Assembly (NCBI RefSeq): GCF_921293095.1 | Contig: NC_060248.1 | Location: 79,057,243 to 79,121,242, forward strand | DNA from: Ischnura elegans | Lineage: Eukaryota > Arthropoda > Insecta > Odonata > Coenagrionidae | Reading direction: 5' to 3' | Length of the DNA stretch: 64,000 nucleotides | Shown here: positions 45,138-56,832 of the stretch, one piece after another | Numbering within the stretch: position 1 is the stretch's first letter | How the letters are laid out: each line of letters starts with the position of its first letter | Made by a program: the position numbers and the translations under genes | The notes under the pieces: generated by a model | What the model saw: the letters and a program-made list of their open reading frames with translations, nothing else | The model's database searches: none | Told to the model about the DNA's origin: nothing

Positions 45138-47745
45138 GTGAGTAAATGGAACATTTTTTCTATTCGATACTATGTATGATTAATGAACCGCCAATTACTA
45201 TCCAATAATTATTTAAGATTATTCATTATTTTATTCTCAGTGTAATTGCAATTTAGCATGATCTTTGCTTTTGCTGGCATAGTGAAAAGACTCCATTCAG
45301 ACGGTTTAAGTTGAAATATCAGGGTTCTCGCAGTAGAATCCACTTTGTTAGCAGTTCTTCATGACGTTAAAGTATTAGTCTCAACCTCAGTAAACTCGTT
45401 TATGAAGGATTTTTCTTGAAAATGAATAACTATTGGGAATATGTCGAAGAATAATAGCAGTTAATTAGCTGTTCTAAACATAGCCATCAGTTGAACTCCC
45501 TCTAATCATTATAATTTAGGCATTGATTTATGCTTTAGTTCATTTTTTTTACAAATGCCCATGTATATATCGTACATTTCTGCCAGTACATTCTTAACAG
45601 GCATGTTGCACTCAAGGGCATAAGTAACACATTTCTAAGCTGTTTCTGTGCAATAAGATTGCAATTCTTAAAATTTTTGAGATGTAAAGTACATAATCAA
45701 TTACTCGTGTTTGTTGACAGAAAAAATAGTGGTGTATTAAAATCTATGGTTAGCACCTGTTTGATAAGCATTTAGGCAGGATTTATGATGATTAAGTACC
45801 AAGTGTGCTAAGGTAGTATAATATAAGCAAATCAATTCCCAGCTAGCACACGGGAGACTGTCTCCCCCGAATCCTTAGAGACTCTCTACAGAAACCAAAG
45901 AGACCGCCTCCCGGAAGCGGTAAGCGTCTCCGGAGACAACAAGGAGACGGCCGGACGATACGATGACGAACCCATGACGAAATGTCCGCACTACTCAAGA
46001 GACGGTCTCCGATTTCCGATTCATGCGCCATCAAGCGATAACCACGCGAACTACGTCGGACACATCAACTGTGCGACGGTGGCGCCATCTGTTGTCATTT
46101 ATCAGCACTACGAGCAGCGAGCTACAGCCGACCGCTACTTCACTATTCCAAATCAGGACATATTAACCGGCCACTTATAAATCCGTGGCGTATGCGAATT
46201 GACATTAAAGCATATTACTTACGAACATGGTGTTAATGGACTGCTACAGCGATGACAACACACAAACAGAAATCTCGGTGACAAACGTAGGAAATGTCAA
46301 AGAAAATCAGGCATTTTCAAATATTGGTTTATTTACAAAAAGTATTAGAACAAGCCACATTGAATGTCAGAGGAACTTCAAAGATGAACTCCTATTACAT
46401 AGAAACAGCTTTTCACAAGGCCACTGGACATCAAGGGACTGAAGCAACACCTGAAAAGAAAAAGCAGAATACTCGCATTAAGAAAATGCTATGACTACAC
46501 AAAAACAATAATAATGCTTTGGGAACTTTAACACGTATTCTCTCAGGTCAGCTAAAATACTATGCAATGCCCACTTAATAGAGCCAATACATAATGAAAA
46601 TAACATACTTGATACACAAGAACAAGATGAGATTTTAAAGATAAAATGAACAAAAAAGGAAATCTGTAAAGAATCCTCCCTGAATTAAAAACTGCAGAAT
46701 CGCAATAACAAAGCTATGCATTTTAGAAAATAGCATCTTCATCCTCACAGCAATATCCCAAGAATGTCACCATGCCATATGTTAAACCCATACTTAAGAA
46801 TAAACAATACACGAGGGATTTCCATTGTTCCCTATCTTAAATGAAACAACAGAAAAACACCAGGCATCTCTGCCAAGGATTAAGTGCACAACCTTCTAAT
46901 TCTACTGCAGAATATCATGCCTGCTTCACTACATTGTGGAGATTCATTATGGCTGTGAACCATGCTCACCATCAGAAGGTATTAACATGTTCCATCACAA
47001 GGTAATAAGAACAAATTGCCTGAAAATGAAGAAATTAAAAAAATTGTAATCACTCAAAATATTGACGAAGAATTTACTTGCAGAGAACTTGGCAAGTTTC
47101 ACATAACCACCCAACAACATAAGTATGGGAACAACTGCCAAAGAATCCATCGATAATAGTTCCTCTATTATATTAATATGCCCAAAACGGTACGGCTACT
47201 GCATGAGGAATGCAGATATGTGGTCAAACGGGTGTGGAAATGAACCATTTATATGTCACCTACTAAAAAAATTAAGAAATTTCTATTACTCCATTAAACT
47301 GCATCAAATATAAAAATGACAATAAAAAAGGAATGAGAGAGTCCATCAAGTACATTAACCAAAACTAATTAAATATCAACCATATATGAGAGGATAATGA
47401 GTAAAATAAAACCAAAGATTACGGATAAAGCTGTGCCTCCTAAGATTCTTCACCCAAAATGGCATAATAGGCAGATTGTCGCTGCAGAATAATCCTTATT
47501 GTGAATGTCTCCCACCAGCAAAAGAAACCAAACAGGATACATCACTACGACACCGATAACTCTGCCTATTAATAAAGAAAAATATCTGTTACTACAGAAT
47601 TAAGCTACACAATAACCAAGCAAGATAACGACAACTAAGAACCTACGGAGTTCTAAACCATCATCTCATGTAAACACACAAAAAACAGCAACATTAAAAA
47701 ATAAGCAAGCTGTATCAATACCACTTTCCACTCCCTATGTTTAAG

Positions 47746-49335
47746 TCATCCAATTCTCGGCTACGATACCAGAGGAAAATCATCCTCACAGAGAATTTTG
47801 GCCACCAGAATCAGAAGAACGATTATCCAATCGTGAGGTCCTTGCTTCACCACCTATTAACCCCTTAACTGGGGAGCTCGACTATAGTCGCGCGTGCCGT
47901 CGCGTCGCAATGTTATGCGGAGAAGGCATGAATATTCATTCTTTATGCATCATTGCATGTTTTTTGCTTTGTCAGAGGTTCTATACCAATATATTTGAAG
48001 TATATTGCCATTTTTGTGCAATAGCTTTACTATAAATTTTTTTTCCAATAACGGCATCTCCGAAAATCGTTGGATTTGCTCCCCACCAGGTGAAAGATAA
48101 GGAAATTTCTGCCCCCAACCAAGGGGTAAATGAAGATGTAAAAAATTCGATTACTCCAAACATATAAACAATAAGGGTGGATAAAAAGAAATAAAAAGAA
48201 CTCACCAAGACTAAAAACCACCACTATTAACAGGAACATCCACTGAGATGCCAATCAACCTGTTCCACTTTCCATAGATATTTATGATACCAAGTCAGAA
48301 GAGAATCACCCTGGAGTAATTGTTGCCCACCAGAATCAGAAGAACGATGATCCGATCGTCAGGTTGTTCCTTCACCACCTACTAATGAAGATGTAAAAAA
48401 TTTTTCTTAGTCCATACATATAAACTGTAAGGGTGAATATTGGTAAATCACAAGAAGCACTCACCAAGACTAAAAACCACCACTATTAACAGGAACATCC
48501 ACTGAGATGCCAATCAGCCAGTTCCACTTTCCATAGATATTTATGATACCAAGGCAGAAGAGAGTCACCCTGGAGTAATTGTTGCCCACCAGAATCAGAA
48601 GAACGATGATCCAATCGTCAGGTTGTTCCTTCATCACCTACTAATGAAGATGTAAAAAATTTCTCTTAGTCCATACATATAAACTGTAAGGGTGAATATT
48701 GGTAAATCACAAGCACTCACCAAGACTAAAAACCACCACTATTAACAGGATCATCCACTGAGATGCCAATCAGCCAGTTCCACTTTCCATAGATATTTAT
48801 GATACCAAGGCAGAAGAGAGTCACCCTGGAATAATTGTTGCCCACCAGAATCAGAAGAACGATGATCCAATCGTGAAGTCCTTACTTCACCACCTATTAA
48901 TGAAGGTGTAAAAAATTCGATTACTCCAAACATATAAACAATAAGGGTGGATATTGATAAATCACAAGAGGCACTCACCAACATTAAAAACCACCACTAT
49001 TAACAGGAACATCCACTGAGATGCCAATCAGCCAGTTCCACTTCCCATAGATATTTATGATACCAAGGCAGAAGAGAGTCACCCTGGAGTAATTGTTGCC
49101 CACCAGAATCAGAAGAACGATGATCCAATCGTCAGGTTGTTACTTCACCACCTACTAATGAAGATGTAAAAAATTTCTCTTAGTCCACACATATAAACTG
49201 TAAGGGTGAATATTGGTAAATCACAAGAAGCACTCACCAAGATTAAAATCTACCACTATTAACAGGAACATCCACTGAGATGCCAATCAACCAGTTCCAC
49301 TTTCCATATTTATTTATGATACCAAGTCAGAAGAG
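47746..49335. repeat. tandem array, about 258-bp unit
   Basis: CAGGAACATCCACTGAGATG (or a one-base variant) recurs at 48,231, 48,490, 48,746, 49,004 and 49,263, spacing 256-259 bp. A degenerate unit at 47,746-47,860 is interrupted by a MITE. On the minus strand each unit has an open exon-like piece ending near TTGGTGAGTGC, a donor-like site. The protein fragment (DHRSSDSGGQQLFQGDSL) is not recognised. Confidence 0.9.
47861..48126. mobile_element. piggyBac-type MITE, copy 2
   Basis: CCCCTTAACTGGGGAGCTCG after TTAA (47,857-47,860), ending CCAACCAAGGGG before TAAATGAAG. Intact array units read CACCTATTAATGAAG at this place, which gives the empty site directly. The interior matches 7006-7279 except near the right end. 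Confidence 0.7.
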
Positions 49336-49726
49336 AAATTCCTTGCAATATTAAAAAATTATTAGTATTTCCCCAACTGCACTGATTTATCGGTACAATA
49401 ATTTACAACCCAATCATAGTTAAATGCAACTCATTGCAGGATCACATGAGTACTGCGTCTTAACCGATTAATCTGATTTGCATATTTGATTGAATTGAAC
49501 GACCTAAGTTTGGTCGCCATCTCCTTAGCATTATGAATGATCAAAGTATTTAATTTCTCGCGCACTTACAAGTAAATATTGGCGCTATGTCAAACTACAA
49601 AATCAACTGACTACGTTAACATCAACAATGAACTGATAGTAACGAAATTAACGTAAAGTATGTGAAAATCATTTCGCGCACCCTATTTGTGAATAAACAG
49701 TGATAAATGAGCTGCCCTTATGATTC

Positions 49727-49830
49727 AGCCCTGATGATGAGTGCCGAGACGGTACTTGAAACGTTGGCCGATATAAAAACATTAACCCGGAGGGAATCCC
49801 GAGAAAAGTTTACCCACAATGATAAATCAG
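49727..49830 (+). other. possible Penelope-like element tail in E7
   Basis: GCCCTGATGATGAGTGCCGAGACGG-type sequence followed by GAAACGTTGGCCGATAT and CCCGAGAAAAGTTTACCC resembles the conserved tail after the endonuclease of Penelope-like elements. No coding domain is present here. Confidence 0.35.
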
Positions 49831-50454
49831 CTTTTTATGAGGTAAATCAACAATCAACCCAGATAGCACAAGATTTGTAATACCACTGCAATACCACCAC
49901 AATACGATCATATTACAAAATGGAACTCTTTGTATTCCATTTGTATTCCAATTGTATTACAGTGTCAAATGTCCTCTAATACAATTGTATTATATTCGTA
50001 TTACAGGGAAAAATACGAAACTTTTACAAATTGTATTTCTCCTGTAATACCATTGTATTACAGAGAAAATAAAAAGCTATTACAAATTGTATTTCTCCTG
50101 TAATACCATTGTATTACAGAGAAAATAAAAAGCTATTACAAATTGTATTTCTCCTGTATTATCTTCGTATTACAGAGAAAATACGAAAGTTTTTACAAAA
50201 GCTGATCATGTTAATTTTACATTTTTAGAGAGGTGAAAAGGAAAATATACTCTAAAATAAATAGTATAACTTTATTTGATGAAAAAAGCTATATTTAATG
50301 AAATATTTCTCATTTCATAACAATGCTACACAAGGATTTCATTTATGTAATATAAAGAAATTTCAAAGGTAAAGAATATAACGAAACATTGACAAAAAAT
50401 TTTGCAAATCATCCTCAGAACTATATTCTGTGATGTGAATCATCACTGGTATTA

Positions 50455-51515
50455 TCCTGAACAGTAAGAAAATGCTTCATGAACATCTGAAAAACACAAT
50501 GTGCTAAGTGCGACCAAGGTCTTTACCTTCAGTGCAATTCTTATAATCATACTCTGCAATATAGTAAATGAAATATCTATTATTCAATGACTCTACTGTA
50601 TACGGGACAAATTTTGTCAATACATTCATTGATAATTTGTCTTCATTCAATAGCTGTGTCCAAAACGGAATTTTAAATTTCTGTACTCCTTTGAATTTTC
50701 AAAAAAATGTTTTAACTGAAAAAATACGATTTGATGATTTGAACTTATCTCAAAGAGTACTCCAAGTACTAGAACAAAGAGTATTCCAAGAGTACAATTG
50801 TCCGTTGACTAACACTGTTGAAGTTTGACATTAAATGATGAAAGAGCACCGATCATGTTTTATCAATAACAATCATTCTTCAAACTTTGCCAGACATCTC
50901 ATAGAATGTGGTCATGATAGTAATTTTCCACCGAAAATTCTCCACAAGTCAAGTAACGGCCCCAGACTCGACGCCTTGGAGCAGCTAGAAATTCTTCGAG
51001 GCCAAAATTCCCCGTCTGTAATGTTAGTCAATGAACAATTGTACTCTTGGAAATTCCCCCATTCTCAATGTGTTTTCTCAACCTTAACCCCCTCCTCCAA
51101 CCCCACCTACATACTCCATCTCCCCTCCCATTCCTACTGGCCCGTGACTTGACGCTGTAAACTATTCCCCCAACCTCTCCCCTAACCTTTCATCCCTCCC
51201 AACTACTATATATGTGGTAATAATTGCATTAAAAGTGACTGATGATGATACTATGTAATCGAAAACAGTTGCAGTAATTATGAAATTGTGGAACCTGCCA
51301 TTGTCTTTGCTTCCTGTACAGTTAAAATGCTTCATGAATATCTGAGAAATACCTCATGTTCAGCTGGGTAATGCCTCATGAACAGCTTGTTTGTAACATT
51401 TACGTGGGCCATAATACAGTGTGTGAGCGGTTCACCCCAACACTTCGGTAACAGATTCTGAACACTTGCTGTCACACTTCTGGAATGGTTCATGAATAGC
51501 TTATTTTCACCAGGG
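50455..51515. mobile_element. E10 element (TTCATGAA words), left end uncertain
   Basis: Right tip AGCTTATTTTCACCAGGG followed by TA (51,516-51,517). Its inverse CCCTGGTGAAAATAA equals the E3 tip, but its words are GGTTCATGAATAGC, GCCTCATGAACAGC and ATGCTTCATGAATATC. A diverged left end near TATCCTGAACAGTAAGAAAATGC at 50,455 is the likeliest partner. The same motif occurs again at 51,312 after the Penelope-like scrap. The left boundary is not secure. Confidence 0.5.
50568..51250 (+). pseudogene. Penelope-like element fragment (GIY-YIG endonuclease end)
   Basis: A + strand frame at 50,835-51,152 carries EHRSCFINNNHSSNFARHL, then H, ILH and LEQLEILR, the layout of the C-terminal endonuclease part of arthropod Penelope-like proteins. 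It is followed by TGACTGATGATGATACTATG, typical of their 3' tails. A preceding 86-codon frame (50,568-50,828) may be decayed upstream sequence. The reverse transcriptase is absent. Confidence 0.5.
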
Positions 51516-51537
51516 TAATTAAGCATAAATTACAATT

Positions 51538-53695
51538 TCAACCACTAAGAGGAACTATTTCGCCTTTCCGCCTATTACTCTGGTAGAGCCAGTTGGAAAT
51601 TTCTCTCACAAACTTGGTGTCTTCGTAGATCTCCCTTTTCCTTGCAGCACCTGTAAATATATTGAGATAACATTTTTTGAGCAGATATGAATGAAAGAAA
51701 ACCTTAATTATCACTTAATACGCATTTGTTAAAATACCTGCCAACAGTGATATTAAATTTTTTAAGCCATTCAGGGCATGTTTCTTCTTTTCACTCTTCC
51801 CCTGCCATGTGTACTCCGCAGCCACACAGTTACTCATAATTTTTATTAAATTCTTTCGGAGGAACTGTCCAAGATCTTTTGCATGTATCTCTCCCATAAT
51901 ATTTTCCTGTAATATTTAAAACTGGTCAGTTAGGACCAACACAAATCACTTTTACAACATTATCTTTTATGAGTCATGCAATGAAGTAAATTACCAGATA
52001 TTCCTTAAAGGCAGGGTCTCTGCCTAAGAGATCTTCAACTTCTATAAGCTCTTCCCTGCTTTTTACCGGCAAAGTGATGGGAGGGGTGTAGACTCTGCAT
52101 TGCGGCTCATAATTGTTATGCACTTGCTTTTTCCTAAGCAAGTCCAAAATTAATTTGGTATCTTCCTTTATAACAGCCAAATCTTTTTTGATGTGAGCCA
52201 CATCTTTTTCTAAAATGGAGAGCCTTTCGGAAAAATCTTTCTCTTGAACACCTGAAGAGAGGTAAATTTCACAATTATATTGTTCAGCTTTTTACAGTCA
52301 CATAAACTGGATTTTCAACATAATATATAGTCGTTGCGCCAATGATAAAAAAGTCATTAAAAGTAATCAAATACTCACATTCTTCACCTGGCTCCACTAA
52401 AAGCATAGATTCACACTCTGAAATGTAGAGAAAAAATTGACATTAAAATACATATTGGAAAATTTTTTTTCTTGTTTCATGAAGCATGATTAAACAATGG
52501 CGCAGCAGGGGGGGGGTTTGGGAGTTTAAACCCCACCCAGAGCTCAGAGAAATGCCTAAGTTTAATCCATTTTACTTTATTTGATTGATATTACGAATAG
52601 AATAGTGTACGGATTAATAAAATATCCCTCAGAAAGCCGCAAAATTCACCATTTTGAACCATTTATCTAAAAATTCCGCAATTTATTAATCTCACACCTA
52701 TCTCTTATCCTGGTGGGTATACCATACCCTCACACCTCAGTATTAGTTGCCACCTATCTCTTTTCCTGGTGGGTATTCCACACCTCCAAACACCCCAGTA
52801 TTAGTTGCACCTAAACCCCCCCAGCCTTAATTCCTAGCTGCGCCCCTGTGATTAAATACTTATATTTTAAAGCCACTACTGTTACAATAACTATTACTGA
52901 AACTTCAAAATTGTCATTTGCTTTTATATGTGCAAATTATTAATAATGGAAATTTGAGCAGTCTTCCTATGGTGCTACTAGCGTTACATGGGGCAATCAT
53001 TAAGTTACATACCATCTCCATCTTCTATTAGAGATACAGGGTTTTCTAAATAATCCACTATTGGAGCATTTTCTTCAGCTTTCTCCCTCATGGATGGAGG
53101 AGAAGGGATTCTCTTTCTAGGAGGCATAATGATCTCTTCCTCCGTACTTTCCTCCCCAGGTTGAGTCCTCTTGGCAGGAATTCTTATCCTTGCCTTTCTG
53201 ATTTTGGCATCAAGTAGCACTTTCTGTGCTTTCTGGCATGACTTAAGTTTAATAGCCAGGGTTTCCAGCTCTAGCGCTTCTTGGAAATCATCTGAAAAGT
53301 CAACATATGCGCTACAATCAACTCAGGAACCTGTCACACATTACCACATCATGGTTTTATTACAAATCAATTTAACATTATATGGGAACATTCATAATAG
53401 TTATGAACAAAATATTAGTCAAGCTTTGGATATGTAGCAATCGAAATCACTCCAACGGTACTTAATGAAAACTTGCTGAATACTACTTACAAACTGAGGA
53501 TGACATTTCTAACACCAACGTAAGTGACCATGAATCCTCTGGCTGTGTTTTCATTTTGATGGCATCCATGACATTCACACTTTTACTAGGAGGCCAAAGG
53601 ACATATTTATTTCCATCAATCACTTTTACCCAGTTTTCAGGTACCACGTTAAAAATGCAGCCATCTGCCTCCAGCATCTCTGCCACCAACCACAT
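51538..53695 (-). CDS. E8 accessory protein, coiled coil plus DUF4806-like region, six exons
   Basis: Minus strand. Exons are 53,695-53,491 (ATG start; acceptor just upstream at 53,697-53,698), 53,291-53,013, 52,417-52,379, 52,251-51,995, 51,906-51,738 and 51,650-51,538 (TGA). All borders are GT/AG (donors GTAAGT, GTATGT, GTGAGT, GTAATT, GTATTT). Phases 1, 1, 1, 0, 1 agree, giving 353 residues without a stop. Residues about 1-60 have an N-terminal module seen in many arthropod DUF4806 proteins (VVPENWV, then LWPPSK, then PEDSW). The middle is basic and acidic (PAKRTQ, RKRIPSPP). About 180-215 is a heptad-like coiled coil (ERLSILEKDVAHIKKDL). A DUF4806-like region follows (ITLPVKSREEL, then the AAEYTWQGKSEKK block), then a last exon with ISNWLYQSNRR. 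The function is unknown. By position and by analogy to TnpA of En/Spm it could bind the subterminal words (inference). Confidence 0.8.
52499..52849. mobile_element. MITE family M4, copy 2, in an accessory-gene intron
   Basis: GGCGCAGCAGGGGGG at the left, CCTAGCTGCGCCCCTG at the right, with the interior as at 33,844-34,147. It lies wholly within intron 2 of the accessory gene (52,418-53,012), so it does not disrupt coding. Confidence 0.75.
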
Positions 53696-53791
53696 CCTAA
53701 AACATGAGATAAGAAATTTTTCTGTTAGATAAAATTTGATGAATGGATTGATTGTTGAATTATAATATCTAATCATCTCACCACTTCCACG

Positions 53792-55846
53792 TCAATTATC
53801 ATGGAGACTGTGCAGTAATTCTGCCACAAAGTAAACATCACTTCCCAGGCCCATTGGTACCCTCAATGCTTTTCCTTTTACTTTGGAGATAGGCCATTTT
53901 GCCGGATTCAAGAGCTTTCCTGCTTTATAAATTCCAACTTTTGTTGATGCACATGGGTTGAGGAAGAAGTTTTCGACAGTTTCAAATTTTTGTCCAAGGA
54001 TCACTTGGCTCCCATTGCACGTTCCAATGAAACGGATGACAACAATATCACCAGAGTCCATTATGACACAGTCATTAGGTGGTTTGGCAGCAATTTTGAA
54101 GCCGTTGCATTTGATGTATGAGTATGCTGGTTCAGTGAAACCTAAAGGTATAGCATTCTTCACAGACTTTGAACATGCTGCACCTTCAATGTCTGACTTC
54201 CCAAGTAATTTCTTTGCCTGTTGAGTTGATGACTGTTCTGTCAGCCTGCGACATAACTGCTGCAGCGGTTTATCAGGTTTTCTCAGCACTTTTTTAATTG
54301 TTTGCAGTCTGTTTTCAAACTTAAAAGCACTAAAAACATCTAGCGGCCCAAGGGACTTAACATTAGAGGTGATGTGAATCAAGTTGTGCACGTTATGTGA
54401 AACACTTTCCTCCCCATAAAGTGCAGGAAAATTTTCAACGAAGTAGAGAAGTAGCTCTTCTGCATAATCGACATATTTAGAAATCAACTCTTTACTTATC
54501 AAAATTCTGACAGCGGTATGCAGACAAAGAAAATGCTGAAATACTGTACTGCAAACAGAGCCATTTAGAACAAATGGGCCAGTATAGAGAAGAAATTGTC
54601 TGAATTCTGTAGCCTTCCAACGTAAAAGCTCTTTTAAAGATCTGGGCTTCCGCACAAAGTCTGAAGAGACAAATGACACAATATGTTCTAGACGAAGGTT
54701 GATTAGGTTCAGGTTTTGAGAAGAGAGCCGCACAGAGTAGCTACCTTTGGTGAATGCCAGTAAAACTTTCCTCATTACACCTAAGCAGATCAAGTGCATA
54801 TAATCAATTGGAAAAGCAGCCACAATGTCCAGGTTTGGAATTTTTAGAAGAGGAGTTGTGCCAACATGATGAATGTCATCTCTTTTTTCCCTAAAACTTT
54901 CATTGGTCCTCAGACTACAGTGGCTGTCTAAGAAAGACACTCTGTTTTTTATGTAATCTCCCTCAACAGTGCATTTAGGGCAACTACTGTATGCCGTGTG
55001 TGACTTTATTTGCAGCAGAAATGCACGTGCTGGAGCATCACAAACAAATGAGTGAACAGACACCTTAATATTCCTACTACCGACATTAATTCCCTCATCA
55101 AGAGTGAGACACAATTCATCAATGAAATTGCCCATGAAATCATCGCAACTTTCTGGTTTCTCTTTCCCATGATACACCCCTACAGGAAAAGGGATGATTT
55201 CCGGTAATTCCACGATGGCAATTAGTATAGGCCATAACTGACTTCCACTGCTCTTAGAAATAGGAAGACCATCTACATTTATTTGCAAACTGATGCTGTC
55301 TACAATCTTATAATTATTTTGAAGTATGTCCAACAGCAAACACCGCAAGCCTAGATGAGCATAGACCCCACACCCCATTTTCCTCACCTCTGTATGTCGT
55401 GGTGTTTTAAGCAATGTTCGACAGTCTGATGGCAACTCTTTTAGATAAGGACATGATTTCAATATTTTTAGGAGACTGTTTACTTTGCTTTGAGGAATAT
55501 CACTGGCCCAAGTTGATAATTCATTCCTAAATGTGGAAAAATCAAAATCAATTGGCAACTGCTCATCCTCAGAATCTGAAAGTGGTTCTAAAATTTCTAT
55601 GTCTTCATCCTGAACATCACTGATATCACTCTGAAGCCAAGAAGTATGTCCCACATTTTCATTTTCATTAAAGATGTGTTCTGGTGATAATCTAGGTTGC
55701 TCTGTGACACCTGAACAACAGGAACCATCAACTCCCTCTCTTTCCACCTCAAAATCATCATTCGAAACAATTTTTGCTTTCTGAAGCAACCTGCGCTTGT
55801 GTCTCTCTGAGACACTTTCTATATTTTTATACCTATATTTTGGCAT
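53792..55846 (-). CDS. E8 Tnp2-like (EnSpm/CACTA-type) transposase, 684 aa
   Basis: Minus strand. The ATG at 55,846 is chosen because a clear acceptor (TTTTCAATTGCAG| at 55,875-55,876) lies just upstream; the frame itself is open further up. The head is basic then acidic (residues 10-105). The core has NVDGLPISKSSGSQLWPIL (190-208), SCDDFMGNFIDEL (233-245), FVCDAPARAFL (267-277), the K-x-HTAYSSCPKC segment (281-292), DYMHLICLGVMRK (348-360) and HNLIHI...GPLDVFSAFKFEN (487-512). The D192, D270 and late E/N block fit the RNase H-like core of Tnp2 transposases (pfam Transposase_21 type). No stop or frameshift. A donor at 53,780-53,781, just past the stop codon, could splice to the accessory exon at 53,696. 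Confidence 0.8.
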   Translation of the reverse strand: MPKYRYKNIESVSERHKRRLLQKAKIVSNDDFEVEREGVDGSCCSGVTEQPRLSPEHIFNENENVGHTSWLQSDISDVQDEDIEILEPLSDSEDEQLPIDFDFSTFRNELSTWASDIPQSKVNSLLKILKSCPYLKELPSDCRTLLKTPRHTEVRKMGCGVYAHLGLRCLLLDILQNNYKIVDSISLQINVDGLPISKSSGSQLWPILIAIVELPEIIPFPVGVYHGKEKPESCDDFMGNFIDELCLTLDEGINVGSRNIKVSVHSFVCDAPARAFLLQIKSHTAYSSCPKCTVEGDYIKNRVSFLDSHCSLRTNESFREKRDDIHHVGTTPLLKIPNLDIVAAFPIDYMHLICLGVMRKVLLAFTKGSYSVRLSSQNLNLINLRLEHIVSFVSSDFVRKPRSLKELLRWKATEFRQFLLYTGPFVLNGSVCSTVFQHFLCLHTAVRILISKELISKYVDYAEELLLYFVENFPALYGEESVSHNVHNLIHITSNVKSLGPLDVFSAFKFENRLQTIKKVLRKPDKPLQQLCRRLTEQSSTQQAKKLLGKSDIEGAACSKSVKNAIPLGFTEPAYSYIKCNGFKIAAKPPNDCVIMDSGDIVVIRFIGTCNGSQVILGQKFETVENFFLNPCASTKVGIYKAGKLLNPAKWPISKVKGKALRVPMGLGSDVYFVAELLHSLHDN

Positions 55847-56360
55847 TGTCAAACTGAAGATTGAACTTTTGGTTCTGCAATTGAAAAGGGAAATTATTAT
55901 AATATGCCAAGTAAAATTAGGATTCAAGTTAATTTTACTTAATTATAGCTTAACCTATCACAAAATTCTTAAGCAACTCTATGTTAACCTATGCAGTCTT
56001 TCTTTTGATGGCAACAGAAATTTCATTTTCCACTTCCCACAAGCATAGCAATTACCACTTCAAACTATTATCTTGAACAATTTTCCAATACTTGCATTAT
56101 TTTTTTACAATACCCTCCATGTTATTTAGGCGCTACACCGGAAAATGTAGGGGTGGATTTTATTGAGATATAGGTTCCTATAATTAGTTTAGGGTATTTG
56201 GTTTTCCTCAAAGAAATAAGTCCTAAGATGAAGTTATTCCATGCGGTAACAATATTACCTAAAATTTCGTTGCATTGCAATTATCTCAATATTGCAACAA
56301 TTGTTGCAATATTGAGATAAATGTGGTATTTGGCGGAGGCGACTGACAGGTACGATCAAG

Positions 56361-56496
56361 GCCGGATCCAGGATTTCGTTCTGGGGTGGAGGACAAGGAT
56401 ACCCCGTAAAACAAAACGAATGCAATGATAACGGGACCGTATTAAAAATCGACTTTCCCATTTTTTAAAGGGTCTTGGGGGAACTTGCCCCGTGCG
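56361..56496. mobile_element. MITE family M3, diverged copy in E8
   Basis: GCCGGATCCAGGATTTCGTT, then AAACAAAACGAATGCAATG and GGGACCGTATTAAAAATC. The right tip is degraded (CTTGCCCCGTGCGC). Confidence 0.65.
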
Positions 56497-56832
56497 CAAG
56501 TTGTTCTTTTTTCAATTAATATAAACTAAGAATTGAATTCTTTGTCTTTTGAGGAGCGTTTACAATTTTTAAACGAAATTTTACGATAAATATTAACTTA
56601 TATTTCGAGTTCTTTATAAACATCAACATGGAAATTGATGCTGCATTAAATGCGTTAATATTGACCTTAGAACTTCGTTTAAAATTTGACAAGGCTCAGA
56701 AAAAAATGAGGAATTCAATTCAAAGTCTGCAATTTACGTGCAAGAAACAATTATCCATGTGCCAAACACACATATTAAGCAACCCCCATGAGTTGACCTC
56801 GAACCGATGCCACTGGTAGGGTCGTAAACCCA

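Noticed and set aside
48231-49335. Regularly spaced repeats considered as a CRISPR-like array
   Set aside because: The unit is 258 bp and repeated throughout without unique spacers, inside a eukaryotic transposon. It is a tandem array.
53958-54224. 88-codon + strand frame inside the Tnp2 region
   Set aside because: Antisense shadow of the intact 684-codon transposase frame.
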